From: Bdellovibrionia bacterium
Lineage (GTDB): Bacteria; Bdellovibrionota; Bdellovibrionia; Bdellovibrionales; JAGQZY01
Reading direction: 5' to 3'
DNA length: 56,664 nt
Assembly (NCBI GenBank): GCA_030424665.1
Contig: JAUHWN010000006.1
Location: 1-56,664, forward strand
Below, in pieces: positions 10,391-19,553 of this stretch; the first letter of the stretch is position 1; every line of letters begins with the position of its first letter. The position numbers and the translations under genes were made by a program. The notes beneath the pieces were generated by a model. The model searched no databases. It was not told where the DNA came from and saw only the letters and a list, made by a program, of their open reading frames with translations.

Positions 10391-11331
10391 TCCACTCCTT
10401 CAGTACACTGGGGTTGTGCAATAGCATTGTAATTAACAGTAATTACATGTTTCATTTCTGGAGACGCCACGCCCGTAGGCCCGTAGGCTTTAAAGTTCAT
10501 GCGAACTGGCAGACTTCCCGCCTCGTAAGGGTTTCCACCCTGATTTCTATCTACAAAAACATTATTTTTCAGGTCGAGAGTAAAGAAGAATCTCCAGACA
10601 TTGTTACCAATGCTTTCCGGTACTTGGTTTTCAGTCGATCTTCTTACGAAAACAGCACCATTACCTTCATATTTTTCTTTAGAATTTCCAGTACCGTTGA
10701 AATAAACATCTAATCGCGGAAGATTTCCGGCATGAGCGCCTGGAACACTGACATCAACTGTAAATGCCTGCTCTTGGCCTTCAGAAATTGAATCAGTGAG
10801 ACCCGAAATCGCAATAACTTGAGGCGGCTCATAGGTCTTTCTGACCTTAAAGCTAAAATCGAAACTTTTATTTAACTGAGACAATAAATTTTCATTTCGA
10901 TCTCCACCAAAATCAGTAATATCTATAGCCAAAGAATAATATACTTCCTTCTCAATTTGGTTGTTCGTCGTGAATCCTAAAGGTGGTTGCCAAGAAAGAA
11001 TCCAGGTATTAGCTTCAGTATCACTTTTAGCCAGACTTGCGCCGTTTGGCAGGTCAGTGGCGACCAAATTATACTGAACTCCGGCTTGAAGAACTCGAGC
11101 CGTAATTTTAAAATCTGAACGAACACCTTCGACAAAGTTAATGTCTTTTTCGGGAGAGATAACAATAATCTCGCTCCCAATAAAGTCCTGGGTTTCTAGT
11201 TTTTGTTCGTGAGGAGGAACCGCTTCATCACGAAGTTCTTCGAATTCGTCAAGAGGGTTCTGCTTTTTTCCCGAACAGGCCGACAATAAAAGAGCACAGC
11301 TCAATGCAAATGTTAATAATCCTTTAAACAT
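10387..11331 (-). CDS. Lipoprotein with Ig/cadherin-like repeats
   Basis: The start at 11331 (MFKGLLTF) is preferred because AGGAG lies seven bases upstream. The signal peptide ends in LLSACS, a lipobox. The mature part begins with an acidic linker and continues as two beta-rich segments (about 45-170 and 170-300) with Pro/Gly/Asn turns, suggestive of cadherin- or immunoglobulin-like domains. It is probably an outer-membrane-anchored periplasmic or surface part of the cluster. No enzymatic residues are evident. The family was not recognised beyond this description. Confidence 0.8.
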   Translation of the reverse strand: MFKGLLTFALSCALLLSACSGKKQNPLDEFEELRDEAVPPHEQKLETQDFIGSEIIVISPEKDINFVEGVRSDFKITARVLQAGVQYNLVATDLPNGASLAKSDTEANTWILSWQPPLGFTTNNQIEKEVYYSLAIDITDFGGDRNENLLSQLNKSFDFSFKVRKTYEPPQVIAISGLTDSISEGQEQAFTVDVSVPGAHAGNLPRLDVYFNGTGNSKEKYEGNGAVFVRRSTENQVPESIGNNVWRFFFTLDLKNNVFVDRNQGGNPYEAGSLPVRMNFKAYGPTGVASPEMKHVITVNYNAIAQPQCTEGVE

Positions 11332-11345
11332 ACATACACTCCTCA

Positions 11346-12626
11346 TTAATTCAACCTTCTAAGAACAAAAGGATAAGCTACTTTAACGTCAACATTCCCT
11401 TTTGGACGTGGAAACTGCCAAGTCTTCAAACGACCTACCATACAGTTTTCAACAGTTCGGTTTCTTAGACTGGTTTGCGCGACTCGAGCTGTTGTTACTC
11501 GACCCCGGCCACCGATAACAAACTTCATTCCCACTCGACCACTAAGACCGGGTTTTCGTTGAAGTCCTTTTTCGTAACAGTAAACAATTTCACCCATGTG
11601 TTTTTCAATCACGGCAGCAATCTGGGATCTAGACAATCCACCTTCAACGACCGCTTCCGATGTAACCGGTCTCGAAAAAGCAGCTGAAACGCCAGATAGA
11701 TCTTTCTTTCCGTAGCCGTTTCTTCCTCCGCCCTTACCTCGGGTATTATAAGATCCACCACCACGGGCGCCTGAACCAGAACCGATTCCGCCACCAGAGC
11801 GAACAGCTACGAGACCTTTATTGTAAACAGCTCGCGATACTCCACCTCGCGCACCAGCGCCAAGTCCGGCAACACTACCTGACTTTAAGCGCCCAATATC
11901 CATACCTGATTTTCCCCGAGCATTTGAATTGGGGCCGCCCAAAACACCAAGGGCACCCATTTGACCAAGACTGCGTTTTCTCGTCTTACTGCGACGCTTA
12001 GCTTGGGGACGAACATTTCTCTTTGTATTTTTAGCAATTGTACTTCTTTGCTTGCGAGCTTTTTTCGCTACAAGAGCTCTCGATTTTTTAACTCGCTTTT
12101 TCTTTTTAACAGTCTTTGCATAACGACGCGCTTTTTTGATTTTCTTTTTAGCAGGAGCTACAACTCGACGACGTTTTTCTTTTTTAATTTGCTTGGGCTG
12201 CTTGAAGACTTCGACGATAACCTCTTCAGGTTCATCTTTAATCAACTCGGCAACTCCCGTAGAAAGAAGAATTAGAACAACCAAACCAATGTGTACAATA
12301 GCTGACCACTTAAACAGGTGGGAGAATTGATTGTTATTATCTTGTTGAAAGGAATAGACCGGAGATGAGTCTTCAACTTCAGTCACGACTTCTAGGGTCC
12401 CAAGACCTGTTAAGGCGTAGGGTCTGCGCACGACAGAGCTGAGAAGAACTTTGGGAACGAGAACAGAGTAATGATCTTCAAGTTTACCGGTAGCTGGTAG
12501 AAGTTCAATTCGCTTAGTTTCAAGATTTTTGGCTATTCGAAACGAACTGCCTTCTAAATTAAAATAGCGAACAACTTGTCCGTCCTTATTTTTTAAAACG
12601 AGTTTGGTTCCCTGAGCTAATCCCAT
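11346..12626 (-). CDS. AgmX/PglI-type TonB-like energy transducer (GltG-like)
   Basis: At 426 residues this has a modular layout. Residues 1-95 form a beta-rich, possibly FHA-like cytoplasmic domain. One transmembrane helix lies near 112-130. A long Lys/Arg-rich periplasmic stretch (about 140-225) and a Gly/Arg-rich region (about 225-310) follow. The last 95 residues form a TonB-like C-terminal domain with paired Cys (EIVYCYEKGL and VENCMVGRL), as in the AgmX/PglI C-terminal family. In Myxococcus GltG and GltJ have this plan and link the inner-membrane motor to outer-membrane partners. Such proteins transmit proton-motive-force-driven motion from the TolQR-like motor encoded upstream in the same operon. 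Confidence 0.85.
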   Translation of the reverse strand: MGLAQGTKLVLKNKDGQVVRYFNLEGSSFRIAKNLETKRIELLPATGKLEDHYSVLVPKVLLSSVVRRPYALTGLGTLEVVTEVEDSSPVYSFQQDNNNQFSHLFKWSAIVHIGLVVLILLSTGVAELIKDEPEEVIVEVFKQPKQIKKEKRRRVVAPAKKKIKKARRYAKTVKKKKRVKKSRALVAKKARKQRSTIAKNTKRNVRPQAKRRSKTRKRSLGQMGALGVLGGPNSNARGKSGMDIGRLKSGSVAGLGAGARGGVSRAVYNKGLVAVRSGGGIGSGSGARGGGSYNTRGKGGGRNGYGKKDLSGVSAAFSRPVTSEAVVEGGLSRSQIAAVIEKHMGEIVYCYEKGLQRKPGLSGRVGMKFVIGGRGRVTTARVAQTSLRNRTVENCMVGRLKTWQFPRPKGNVDVKVAYPFVLRRLN

Positions 12627-12635
12627 TACAACACC

Positions 12636-12899
12636 CTATTGTCTTCTTTGTTCCTGTCTAATTCGGTCTTTAAAGTCAGATCTCAACACCAAGATGTCTT
12701 TAAGGACTTTTTCGTCTTCGACAGTGACTACAGCTTCACCTGCCAACTGATACTTACCATTAACATCGATCGCACTGAAGCGAACATCGCGACTGAGTTT
12801 TTCTTTCACAGCCCCGTGACTTTTTTTGCGCGCCTCCGCTTGAGCTAAGGCAAAAAACAAGATGACGACTGTCAATGCAAGCTTCAAACTTCTTATCAT
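12636..12899 (-). CDS. Small secreted basic protein of the Glt-like cluster
   Basis: This protein of 87 residues has a signal peptide (ALTVVILFFALAQAEA). The mature chain is short and highly charged, with a central segment that looks beta-stranded and a C-terminal Arg/Gln-rich helix. Its start overlaps the stop of the 992-residue TPR gene (ATGA), and the next gene follows nine bases after its stop, so it belongs to the operon. I do not recognise a family. Confidence 0.75.
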   Translation of the reverse strand: MIRSLKLALTVVILFFALAQAEARKKSHGAVKEKLSRDVRFSAIDVNGKYQLAGEAVVTVEDEKVLKDILVLRSDFKDRIRQEQRRQ

Positions 12900-15874
12900 C
12901 TTCCACCTCTTTTCAACTCAGCTCTTCGTGAGTCGAGAAAAGCAACCATTAATTCTCCACCGGCTTTTTCTTCAAGCTCCCTGAGGTCCGCCATTCTAGA
13001 GCGACTGAAGGGATCATTCTTGAGACGATTTCTGGCAGCGAGAATTTCACGGCGACGAGGAACGTCCTCTTTTGAAGAAATAACTCGGTTTATCTTGAAT
13101 CTCTTCCACCGGCTCGCATACGAAGCTAACTCTTTGAGCTCTTGAGCGACGAGTCCGCGAACTGGTTGCTCTAGCTTTCGATAATTATCATAGAATCGCT
13201 CTTGAACTGCTGACTGCCCCCAAAACTCATCGAGTTTCTTTTTAGAGACATCCGCGACCTTCTTGTATTGAGCCGCTCTTTGGTTGAGAAGGGCTTTATA
13301 CTGTTGTCTTTGCGTCTGGCTGAGACCAGCTGGCGTCGGAAGTCTTAGCAATTCGGCATAAAGTCTTTCATTCTGCTGGGCAATTAATGAGAGGGTCATG
13401 ATCTGGAGACTCCAGTCATTCATACGACTCGCCTTCAGCAAGTATTGTTCTGCCTCGCCTAAAAGACTAATTCTTTTCTGTAATGAGTTTTGCAAAAGGC
13501 GGTCACTCTGAGAGCGAATTCTATGCTTTACAAGACGCGATCTAAAGCTTCTAAAATCTCTTAAAAATAGCTGCTTATTTAATACTTTACCTGCAGGAGT
13601 CTTGGCTACATTCCAAGACTTCAAAACCTTCTCCGCACGGCCATAATTTTTATACTTAGAAAACGTCCAAAGCGCGATCTCGCCAAGTAAGTCCGGAGTC
13701 GACCTTAGTTTACTCATTTCTTTGTCAATACCCGCCCACGGATAACGAGATTGCTTAATAAGTTTAATGCGAATTTCGTTGGCTCTTCTACGGCTACTAG
13801 TCGCATCTATAAACTCTTCGTAGTGTCGACGAGATGGTTTACCCGAGAGTTCAGCGTACATCGCCATCTTGAGAGCTTTTTGATCTTTTTTAAGTCTTCT
13901 CAAATCCATTTTTCTAAGAAGATTGTAGGCAGTACCGAAATCAAGCTTCATTTCTGCAACAAATAGTTGTCTACCGAGAGCAAACTGAACGTCGGATGCG
14001 GAAACATCCTTCAGATTGATAATCGCTTGGGCCGAACGCCAAATTTCATTGAGATCCTCAAGTCGCTCGGCCAAAATAATTCTATTTTTATATATGGCAA
14101 CCTGTTCTTCATGACTCGACTTAACGAGTGGAATCGCCTTTAGCTTGCTCAACTGTTTGCGATACTCCGAATCATCTTTCTTAGAAATAGTTTTCTTACT
14201 TTGGTTGAGAACCGAGGTACGGGCAATTTTTGCGTATTCTGCTCGACGAGATGGAAGAGCTGCCGAAAATTGAATCGACCATTTCTCAATGTTTTCGTGA
14301 TCTTTCATTAAAACAAGAGAATCGAGAGCCAAATCCGCTGACTTTTCGCGAGTCGATTTAGTCACTCTCTTATCGAGAGCCAAAAATCTGAAGAGCTCAG
14401 CCGACATTTTATAAGACTTCTGTTCATAGAAGACCATGGCTTTTTGATACTTTACATCGTTAACTGTCGACCCTCTAGGGTTGTAAGTCAGATAATGATC
14501 GTATGCTTTGAGACGAAGCTTGGGATTCTTAGTTCCTTCAGCCATTTCGATCTCACCAAGAAGAGCGCCTTCAAAAATAGTACGAAGTACTTTTGAGTTT
14601 TTACTATCGCCCTCTTTAAGCTGTTTATAAGCTTCAACAGAACTTTGTCGATAAAGAGAATAACCAGCATCAAATTGATTGAGGTCTCTGGCTACTAATG
14701 CTCCCCAGTAAACCATTTCGACATCGCGAGGAAAAGTTGAAATATAGGCTTGGTATGCTCTCAAAAGGTTAAGACTTACTTTTTTCTTCTCTATTTGATT
14801 CCAGTCGGTCACCATTTTGCGGTAACGCTTTCTGATCAGTTCGCACTCCGCGGCCTCTTTACAGCCGTGGGACTTCCACTGAGCTAATCCTTTTCCCATT
14901 TCTTTGACCGCGCTCGACTTTCTATTCGTATCCAAAAGAAGTCTTGCAAGGCGGGCATGGCCATCAAGGCGCGTTTGATGGGGTATTTTATTACTTAATA
15001 GAACACTCCAAACACTAATCGCGGCGTATTTCTTGCCCAGTCGATCGACCTCGACGGCTAGATAGTTGAGGTTCTCTAATTGGTTTCCTCGAGGACTGTA
15101 CTCGGAGAGAATTTGGATTTCCGAGTGTCCGACTTTTCCCTTAGCTAAAAAAGTTGCTAGATCTCTCGCCACATCCTCATGAAAAGAGGCATCGATCGCT
15201 CCTGAACCATCAAGATCTAAATAGGATGGATTTCTAAGAATAGAGATCAATCTTTGTTTAGCAGGTCTGAGTCGACCAAGGTTGAATAAACACCACGCGC
15301 TTCTATAGTGAGAGTATCCCTTCCTAGGAAGAACTGGGTATTTTAAACTTTGTGTATAGTGATTGAGAGCTTGAGAAAAACTTCTTTGCTGAAACTTTAG
15401 ATCTCCAAGCGCTACATGAGTTCGAGCAACGAGAAGTTTTCCGTGACGACGCACGCCTTGCTTAACAAGACGCTTGTAGAGCGCTTCACCTGATCGCAAT
15501 CGACCGACTGCAATATTGAGATGAGCCATCTGAAGAAGGATTTTTCCTTCTAAGTTTTTATTTGAACCCTGGTAGGCTTTTTCATAGTAAGATAAAGCCT
15601 TCAATCGATCTGCTTTAACACCGCCACAATTTTTACAGCCTTTTTCATGCTGTCTTATTATCTTTAATCGAGCTCGCTCGGCATAGAGATCCCCAAGCCT
15701 TAGAGTAATCGCCGAGACTTTGATGTCACTGGCCGATTTCTCACTGAGCACTCCTTCTAACTTTCGAATAACGATTGTCGTTGTATCGATATCCATTTTC
15801 TCTGCAAGCGCATTTTGCGAGGCAAAGATTTGGAGCGTTATTAGAATGACGAGGCTTAGTATCCACTTTTTCAT
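12896..15874 (-). CDS. Large secreted TPR protein (GltD/AgnA-like)
   Basis: The protein of 992 residues has a signal peptide (about 1-24) and then an almost entirely helical chain with many TPR-type repeats. These are clearest between residues 100 and 220 and again around 370-520. A CxxC-like pair (GCKNCGG) sits near residue 82. It is predicted to be periplasmic. In the Myxococcus gliding locus the largest periplasmic component (GltD, also called AgnA) is a TPR protein next to the motor genes, which matches the position here. Both ends overlap neighbours by ATGA. No catalytic motif is present. Confidence 0.85.
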   Translation of the reverse strand: MKKWILSLVILITLQIFASQNALAEKMDIDTTTIVIRKLEGVLSEKSASDIKVSAITLRLGDLYAERARLKIIRQHEKGCKNCGGVKADRLKALSYYEKAYQGSNKNLEGKILLQMAHLNIAVGRLRSGEALYKRLVKQGVRRHGKLLVARTHVALGDLKFQQRSFSQALNHYTQSLKYPVLPRKGYSHYRSAWCLFNLGRLRPAKQRLISILRNPSYLDLDGSGAIDASFHEDVARDLATFLAKGKVGHSEIQILSEYSPRGNQLENLNYLAVEVDRLGKKYAAISVWSVLLSNKIPHQTRLDGHARLARLLLDTNRKSSAVKEMGKGLAQWKSHGCKEAAECELIRKRYRKMVTDWNQIEKKKVSLNLLRAYQAYISTFPRDVEMVYWGALVARDLNQFDAGYSLYRQSSVEAYKQLKEGDSKNSKVLRTIFEGALLGEIEMAEGTKNPKLRLKAYDHYLTYNPRGSTVNDVKYQKAMVFYEQKSYKMSAELFRFLALDKRVTKSTREKSADLALDSLVLMKDHENIEKWSIQFSAALPSRRAEYAKIARTSVLNQSKKTISKKDDSEYRKQLSKLKAIPLVKSSHEEQVAIYKNRIILAERLEDLNEIWRSAQAIINLKDVSASDVQFALGRQLFVAEMKLDFGTAYNLLRKMDLRRLKKDQKALKMAMYAELSGKPSRRHYEEFIDATSSRRRANEIRIKLIKQSRYPWAGIDKEMSKLRSTPDLLGEIALWTFSKYKNYGRAEKVLKSWNVAKTPAGKVLNKQLFLRDFRSFRSRLVKHRIRSQSDRLLQNSLQKRISLLGEAEQYLLKASRMNDWSLQIMTLSLIAQQNERLYAELLRLPTPAGLSQTQRQQYKALLNQRAAQYKKVADVSKKKLDEFWGQSAVQERFYDNYRKLEQPVRGLVAQELKELASYASRWKRFKINRVISSKEDVPRRREILAARNRLKNDPFSRSRMADLRELEEKAGGELMVAFLDSRRAELKRGGR

Positions 15875-16365
15875 AGTCCTTCACCACTTTGAATGACTGC
15901 AAATTTAAATTTATTAAAACCAGCTTGAGTCGCCGCCAAAATAATGGGATTGATCGCGGGATAAGTCATTTTGCGATCCGCTTGAATAACGAGAGGTTTC
16001 GTCTTTTCACTCTCGTCAAGTCCCTCAGCGATAGTCTCAAATTCTTTTTGAAGTTGGCGGCGATCGATCTCTTTGTCGGCGACAAAGACCTTCGACTTTT
16101 CAATTCGAACAGTTGTTGCTGGCTTCAGAGAAATACTCTGACTTGCCTTTGGCAACTCCATATAGTGAATATTGAGAGTCTCAGGATTGTTACTCGTATT
16201 CAACAAAAGGTAAATCACGAGAATCGAGAACGCATCAACCAATGATGTTAGCGTCAAAGTCATCGCCAAATTCTTTTTGAAAGAACGGGACTTCGACTTA
16301 ATCATGGACTGACTACTCGTCAGCTTCTCCATCAACCCAGAATCTATATATCTACTTTTAAACAC
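15871..16365 (-). CDS. ExbD/TolR-type motor protein with conserved Asp
   Basis: An inner-membrane protein of up to 164 residues with one transmembrane helix near residues 35-58, containing SLVDAF. Asp44 is in the position of the proton-carrying aspartate of ExbD, TolR and MotB. The periplasmic domain (about 65-164) has the ExbD fold pattern ending in a predicted strand-helix unit (PLVIQADRKMTYPAINPII). The start could also be Met12 or Met21. It is the second of two ExbD-like genes after a TolQ-like gene, the order seen in the AglRQS gliding motor. It overlaps the next gene's start by ATGA. Confidence 0.9.
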   Translation of the reverse strand: MFKSRYIDSGLMEKLTSSQSMIKSKSRSFKKNLAMTLTLTSLVDAFSILVIYLLLNTSNNPETLNIHYMELPKASQSISLKPATTVRIEKSKVFVADKEIDRRQLQKEFETIAEGLDESEKTKPLVIQADRKMTYPAINPIILAATQAGFNKFKFAVIQSGEGL

Positions 16366-16387
16366 CCTAGACTCCCTTTTTTAGCCT

Positions 16388-16846
16388 CTAAAGCGGGGCT
16401 ATCCCTATATTCTTTAGACCCGTTCCTTTGAGTCCATCCATCATTTTGATCATCTGTTCATAGGAAGTTAACTTCCCTGGCAAAATCAAAGCTGTTTCTA
16501 TCTGTGGGTAACTTTCTTTAATCTGTGCCACATAACTCGAAATTCGCTCCCACTGGGGCTCATTACGATCAGCTAAGAAGTTTACTTCCCGCAAACGAGA
16601 AGGCACACCATCGATGTCTTTAAGCATGATTCGAACCTCACCACGAGATTCAAATTTGGCCCATATCGTTGGTGGGTTTTCTTTTCCATTTTGCGTTTCA
16701 TTACCTAGAGCTTGATCAACATCCATCGTTCCGATGTTAATCCAAACTGCTGTTAGGAGCAGAAAAGAGATAAGTACTGCTAAAAGCGAAATTACTGGTA
16801 GCAAATTGACTTCAAAATTCAGTTCTTTTTCTTGATCATTATTCAT
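16388..16846 (-). CDS. ExbD/TolR-like protein lacking the membrane Asp
   Basis: The protein of 152 residues has one transmembrane helix (about 14-38) and a periplasmic ExbD-like domain. In the helix the P-x-x-D motif of the family is P-V-I-S, so Ser20 replaces the proton-carrying Asp, and no other acidic residue lies in the hydrophobic span. The paralogue encoded next has the Asp. A two-paralogue motor in which only one chain carries protons would explain this. It follows the TolQ-like gene by about 30 bases and precedes the second ExbD by 22. Confidence 0.85.
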   Translation of the reverse strand: MNNDQEKELNFEVNLLPVISLLAVLISFLLLTAVWINIGTMDVDQALGNETQNGKENPPTIWAKFESRGEVRIMLKDIDGVPSRLREVNFLADRNEPQWERISSYVAQIKESYPQIETALILPGKLTSYEQMIKMMDGLKGTGLKNIGIAPL

Positions 16847-16877
16847 GATTCCTCCCTACTCCTATAACAATCAGCTA

Positions 16878-17561
16878 CTAGGCTTTTTTCTTGCTCATAG
16901 GAACAACATTGTCATAACGGAAGCTCAACCAATTATAGAGGCGAAGCGCACCCTGACCGAGATCTTCTAAAAGAGTATTCGTACGATTTTGAAGAACCGA
17001 GTACATAAACAAAGTTGGGATGGCCATGATAAGACCATAAGCGGTTGTGTACATAGCCATTGAAATACCACTAGTTAGAGCGGCAGCTTTCTCAATAGGA
17101 TCAAGGCCAGCAACAGAACCGAAAGCCTGAATAAGACCAACAATTGTTCCGAGAAGACCTAGAAGTGTACCAACGTTACCTAGCATCGCGAGAAAACCAG
17201 TTCGCTTCTCTAGAGCTACTTTTTCGTCGAGAAGTACTTCGTCGATTCGAACTTGAATTTCTTCTTTGCCGCCAAGGTCTTTAGCTGCCTGCGATCCGGC
17301 TAAAGCGATTTGTGAAATTGGATTTGATTGACCAATTGAGTGAGCTCGAGATTGAACGGCATCCAATCGACCATTTTTAATATCCGCTTCAAAAGCATGA
17401 GCTAAACGTTTTTGCCCTACTTTTTTAACACCATATAGATAAACAACTCTTTCGATAATAATTGCAGTGGCCATGATCTGAACACATAAAATTGCCCACA
17501 TCCAAATTCCCCCATGGGAGAAAGCCTCTGAAAAACTTGAAAAGAAACCCACAGATTCCAT
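16878..17561 (-). CDS. MotA/TolQ/ExbB proton-channel protein (AglR-like)
   Basis: This inner-membrane channel subunit forms proton-driven motors with ExbD/TolR partners. The start at 17561 (MESVGFF) is chosen because GGAG lies about seven bases ahead, giving 227 residues, the normal TolQ size. Three transmembrane helices are visible: about 18-40, then a pair at about 125-150 and 165-190. The long cytoplasmic loop and the conserved GLLGTIVGLIQAF and GISMAMYTTAYGL segments fit the MotA_ExbB family. As first gene of the ten-gene cluster it probably powers the whole machinery. Its promoter should lie in 17562-17858, where I could not assign clear boxes. Confidence 0.93.
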   Translation of the reverse strand: MESVGFFSSFSEAFSHGGIWMWAILCVQIMATAIIIERVVYLYGVKKVGQKRLAHAFEADIKNGRLDAVQSRAHSIGQSNPISQIALAGSQAAKDLGGKEEIQVRIDEVLLDEKVALEKRTGFLAMLGNVGTLLGLLGTIVGLIQAFGSVAGLDPIEKAAALTSGISMAMYTTAYGLIMAIPTLFMYSVLQNRTNTLLEDLGQGALRLYNWLSFRYDNVVPMSKKKA

Positions 17562-17858
17562 AACACGCTCCAATGATTTTTTAATAACCCTAATAAAACT
17601 AATCAGTCTTAAGTGACCGAACAGCTGGACTGTATCGCAAGCTATGTGCCAGGGCTCTCGAGCCACTCACTTGTAAACAAGCAAAGGTCCAATAAAATTT
17701 TTTCACTAAGAGAGCCCCTCAGGGTTCATATATTGGGGTGTGACAAACTTGCGCATAGCGTTTTGTAGGAAGTGCAATTTGACTGTTTAGTTATTACCTA
17801 AGGCTCAAATTGATTGGGTTCGTTCTCGACGCTTAATAAGATAGAAAAACTACTAAAC

Positions 17859-19481
17859 TCACTGGTCGAGGGACTCGAGTTCTTGAATTGAAGGAGGCCC
17901 AAATCGTTCGGGCAATGCAAGACGGTAATCTTTTCTAAGCTCTACTGGCCACTTATACATGTTAGTTAAGTCCAAGAAAAAATTAGGTTTTAAGGGAGGA
18001 TAGATTTCTGAAAAATTCATAATCGTTCCTCGGTTCATCCGGCGCTTAATATCGCCCCGTTGCAGCTGACCAGGAGAGCTATACCCCATGGAGCCTAAAA
18101 GCTCAGCAAAAGCGGTAACAATTTCTTTTTGATATTTGGCAACTCGCTTGCTCTTGTCTTCGACATTTAATCCGCGAACCAAACTCTCTTTAGTCGTTGC
18201 CACCCCAACAGGACAAGCATTGGTATTACAGCGCAAGGCCTGAATGCAGCCGAGGGCCAACATCATTCCTCTGGCGGAAACACAAATGTCAGCACCTAGG
18301 GCCAACTTAGTTACGATATCGAACCCATTAAAAATCTTGCCCGAAGCAATAATTTTGATGTCATCTCTAATTCCAAAGCCGACGAGGGTATCATGGACAA
18401 ACGCAATAGCATCATTCAGAGGCATTCCAACAAAGTTTGTAAACTCTAAGGGTGCCGCACCTGTTCCACCTTCAGCTCCGTCGACAGTGATAAAGTCAGG
18501 ACGAATTGCCGTCCTCACCATAGCTTTGCAAAGGGCAAAGAAATCGCTTCTTGCGCCAATGCATAGTTTAATGCCCACGGGCTTTCCCCCAGATAGCTTT
18601 CTTAGAAGTCGAACAAACTTTAAAAGTTCAATGGGCGTGTCAAAAGCAGTGTGAGCTGAAGGTGAGAGTACGTCTTTCCCTTTGGGAACTTCTCGAATCC
18701 TAGCAATTTCATCGGTCACTTTTGCCGCGGGTAAAATACCGCCATGCCCGGGCTTTGCCCCTTGACTGAGTTTAACTTCAATCATTTTTACGGCTTCTTT
18801 TTTGGCCTTAGTTTCAAAAAGGTCGGGGTTAAACCGCCCTTCTTCGTCGCGACAGCCAAAGTAGCCCGTACCTATTTGCCAAACGAGATCACCACCCTGT
18901 TCGTGGTAGGGTGATATTCCTCCCTCTCCAGTATTATGAAAAAAACCACCTTCTTTTGCCCCTTTGTTCAGGGCCATAACAGCATTTTTCGACAGAGATC
19001 CGTACGACATAGCTGAGATATTAAAGACTGAGGAGGAATAGGTTTGCAAGGTGTCCTTGCCACCGATCGTAACCCTCAATATTCGCGGATCGATATGTTG
19101 GGGTTTGAGCGAGTGATAGACCCACTCCTTTCCATTTTCACTGAGATCGTGAAGAGTTCCAAAGGGTACCGTTTGTAAGTCCCCTTTTGCCCTTTGATAT
19201 ATGCTTGATCTCGTTTCTCTAGAAATTGGTTTTCCATCTGTATCTGACTCAACAAAATACTGCTGGATTTCTGGCCGTACCATTTCAAAAAGAAATCTAA
19301 AGTGTCCAATTACAGGAAAGTTTCTTGTGACCGCATGATTTGTTTGACTCAAATCGTGAACGCCCAGTGAAAATAAAAAAAGCACAACAATACCAACGGG
19401 CCAGCTCACGAGATCGAGAAAGATGGCCCCTGCAGTAAGCAAAATGATGATAGTCGAGATGATGAAAAACTCTTTGCGCAT
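17859..19481 (-). CDS. FMN-binding glutamate synthase family protein
   Basis: This protein of 540 residues has two N-terminal transmembrane segments (about 5-45) and then the GltB-type FMN/glutamate synthase TIM barrel. Family signatures are SAMSYGSLSKNA near residue 150, GQ/GAKPGHGG near 245, the DGAEGG motif near 330 and a Cys cluster CNTNACPVG near 425 that would hold an iron-sulfur cluster. In GltB this domain makes glutamate from 2-oxoglutarate and ammonia. Stand-alone membrane-anchored members lack the amidotransferase domain, and their substrate is not established. It is a single gene, followed by dinB on the same strand. Confidence 0.93.
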   Translation of the reverse strand: MRKEFFIISTIIILLTAGAIFLDLVSWPVGIVVLFLFSLGVHDLSQTNHAVTRNFPVIGHFRFLFEMVRPEIQQYFVESDTDGKPISRETRSSIYQRAKGDLQTVPFGTLHDLSENGKEWVYHSLKPQHIDPRILRVTIGGKDTLQTYSSSVFNISAMSYGSLSKNAVMALNKGAKEGGFFHNTGEGGISPYHEQGGDLVWQIGTGYFGCRDEEGRFNPDLFETKAKKEAVKMIEVKLSQGAKPGHGGILPAAKVTDEIARIREVPKGKDVLSPSAHTAFDTPIELLKFVRLLRKLSGGKPVGIKLCIGARSDFFALCKAMVRTAIRPDFITVDGAEGGTGAAPLEFTNFVGMPLNDAIAFVHDTLVGFGIRDDIKIIASGKIFNGFDIVTKLALGADICVSARGMMLALGCIQALRCNTNACPVGVATTKESLVRGLNVEDKSKRVAKYQKEIVTAFAELLGSMGYSSPGQLQRGDIKRRMNRGTIMNFSEIYPPLKPNFFLDLTNMYKWPVELRKDYRLALPERFGPPSIQELESLDQ

Positions 19482-19553
19482 AGATAATTTATCGGAATTA
19501 TTGAAAAAGAGTTCATCAAAAATGACCTCGCAGACACCAAATTTTACTTTAGT

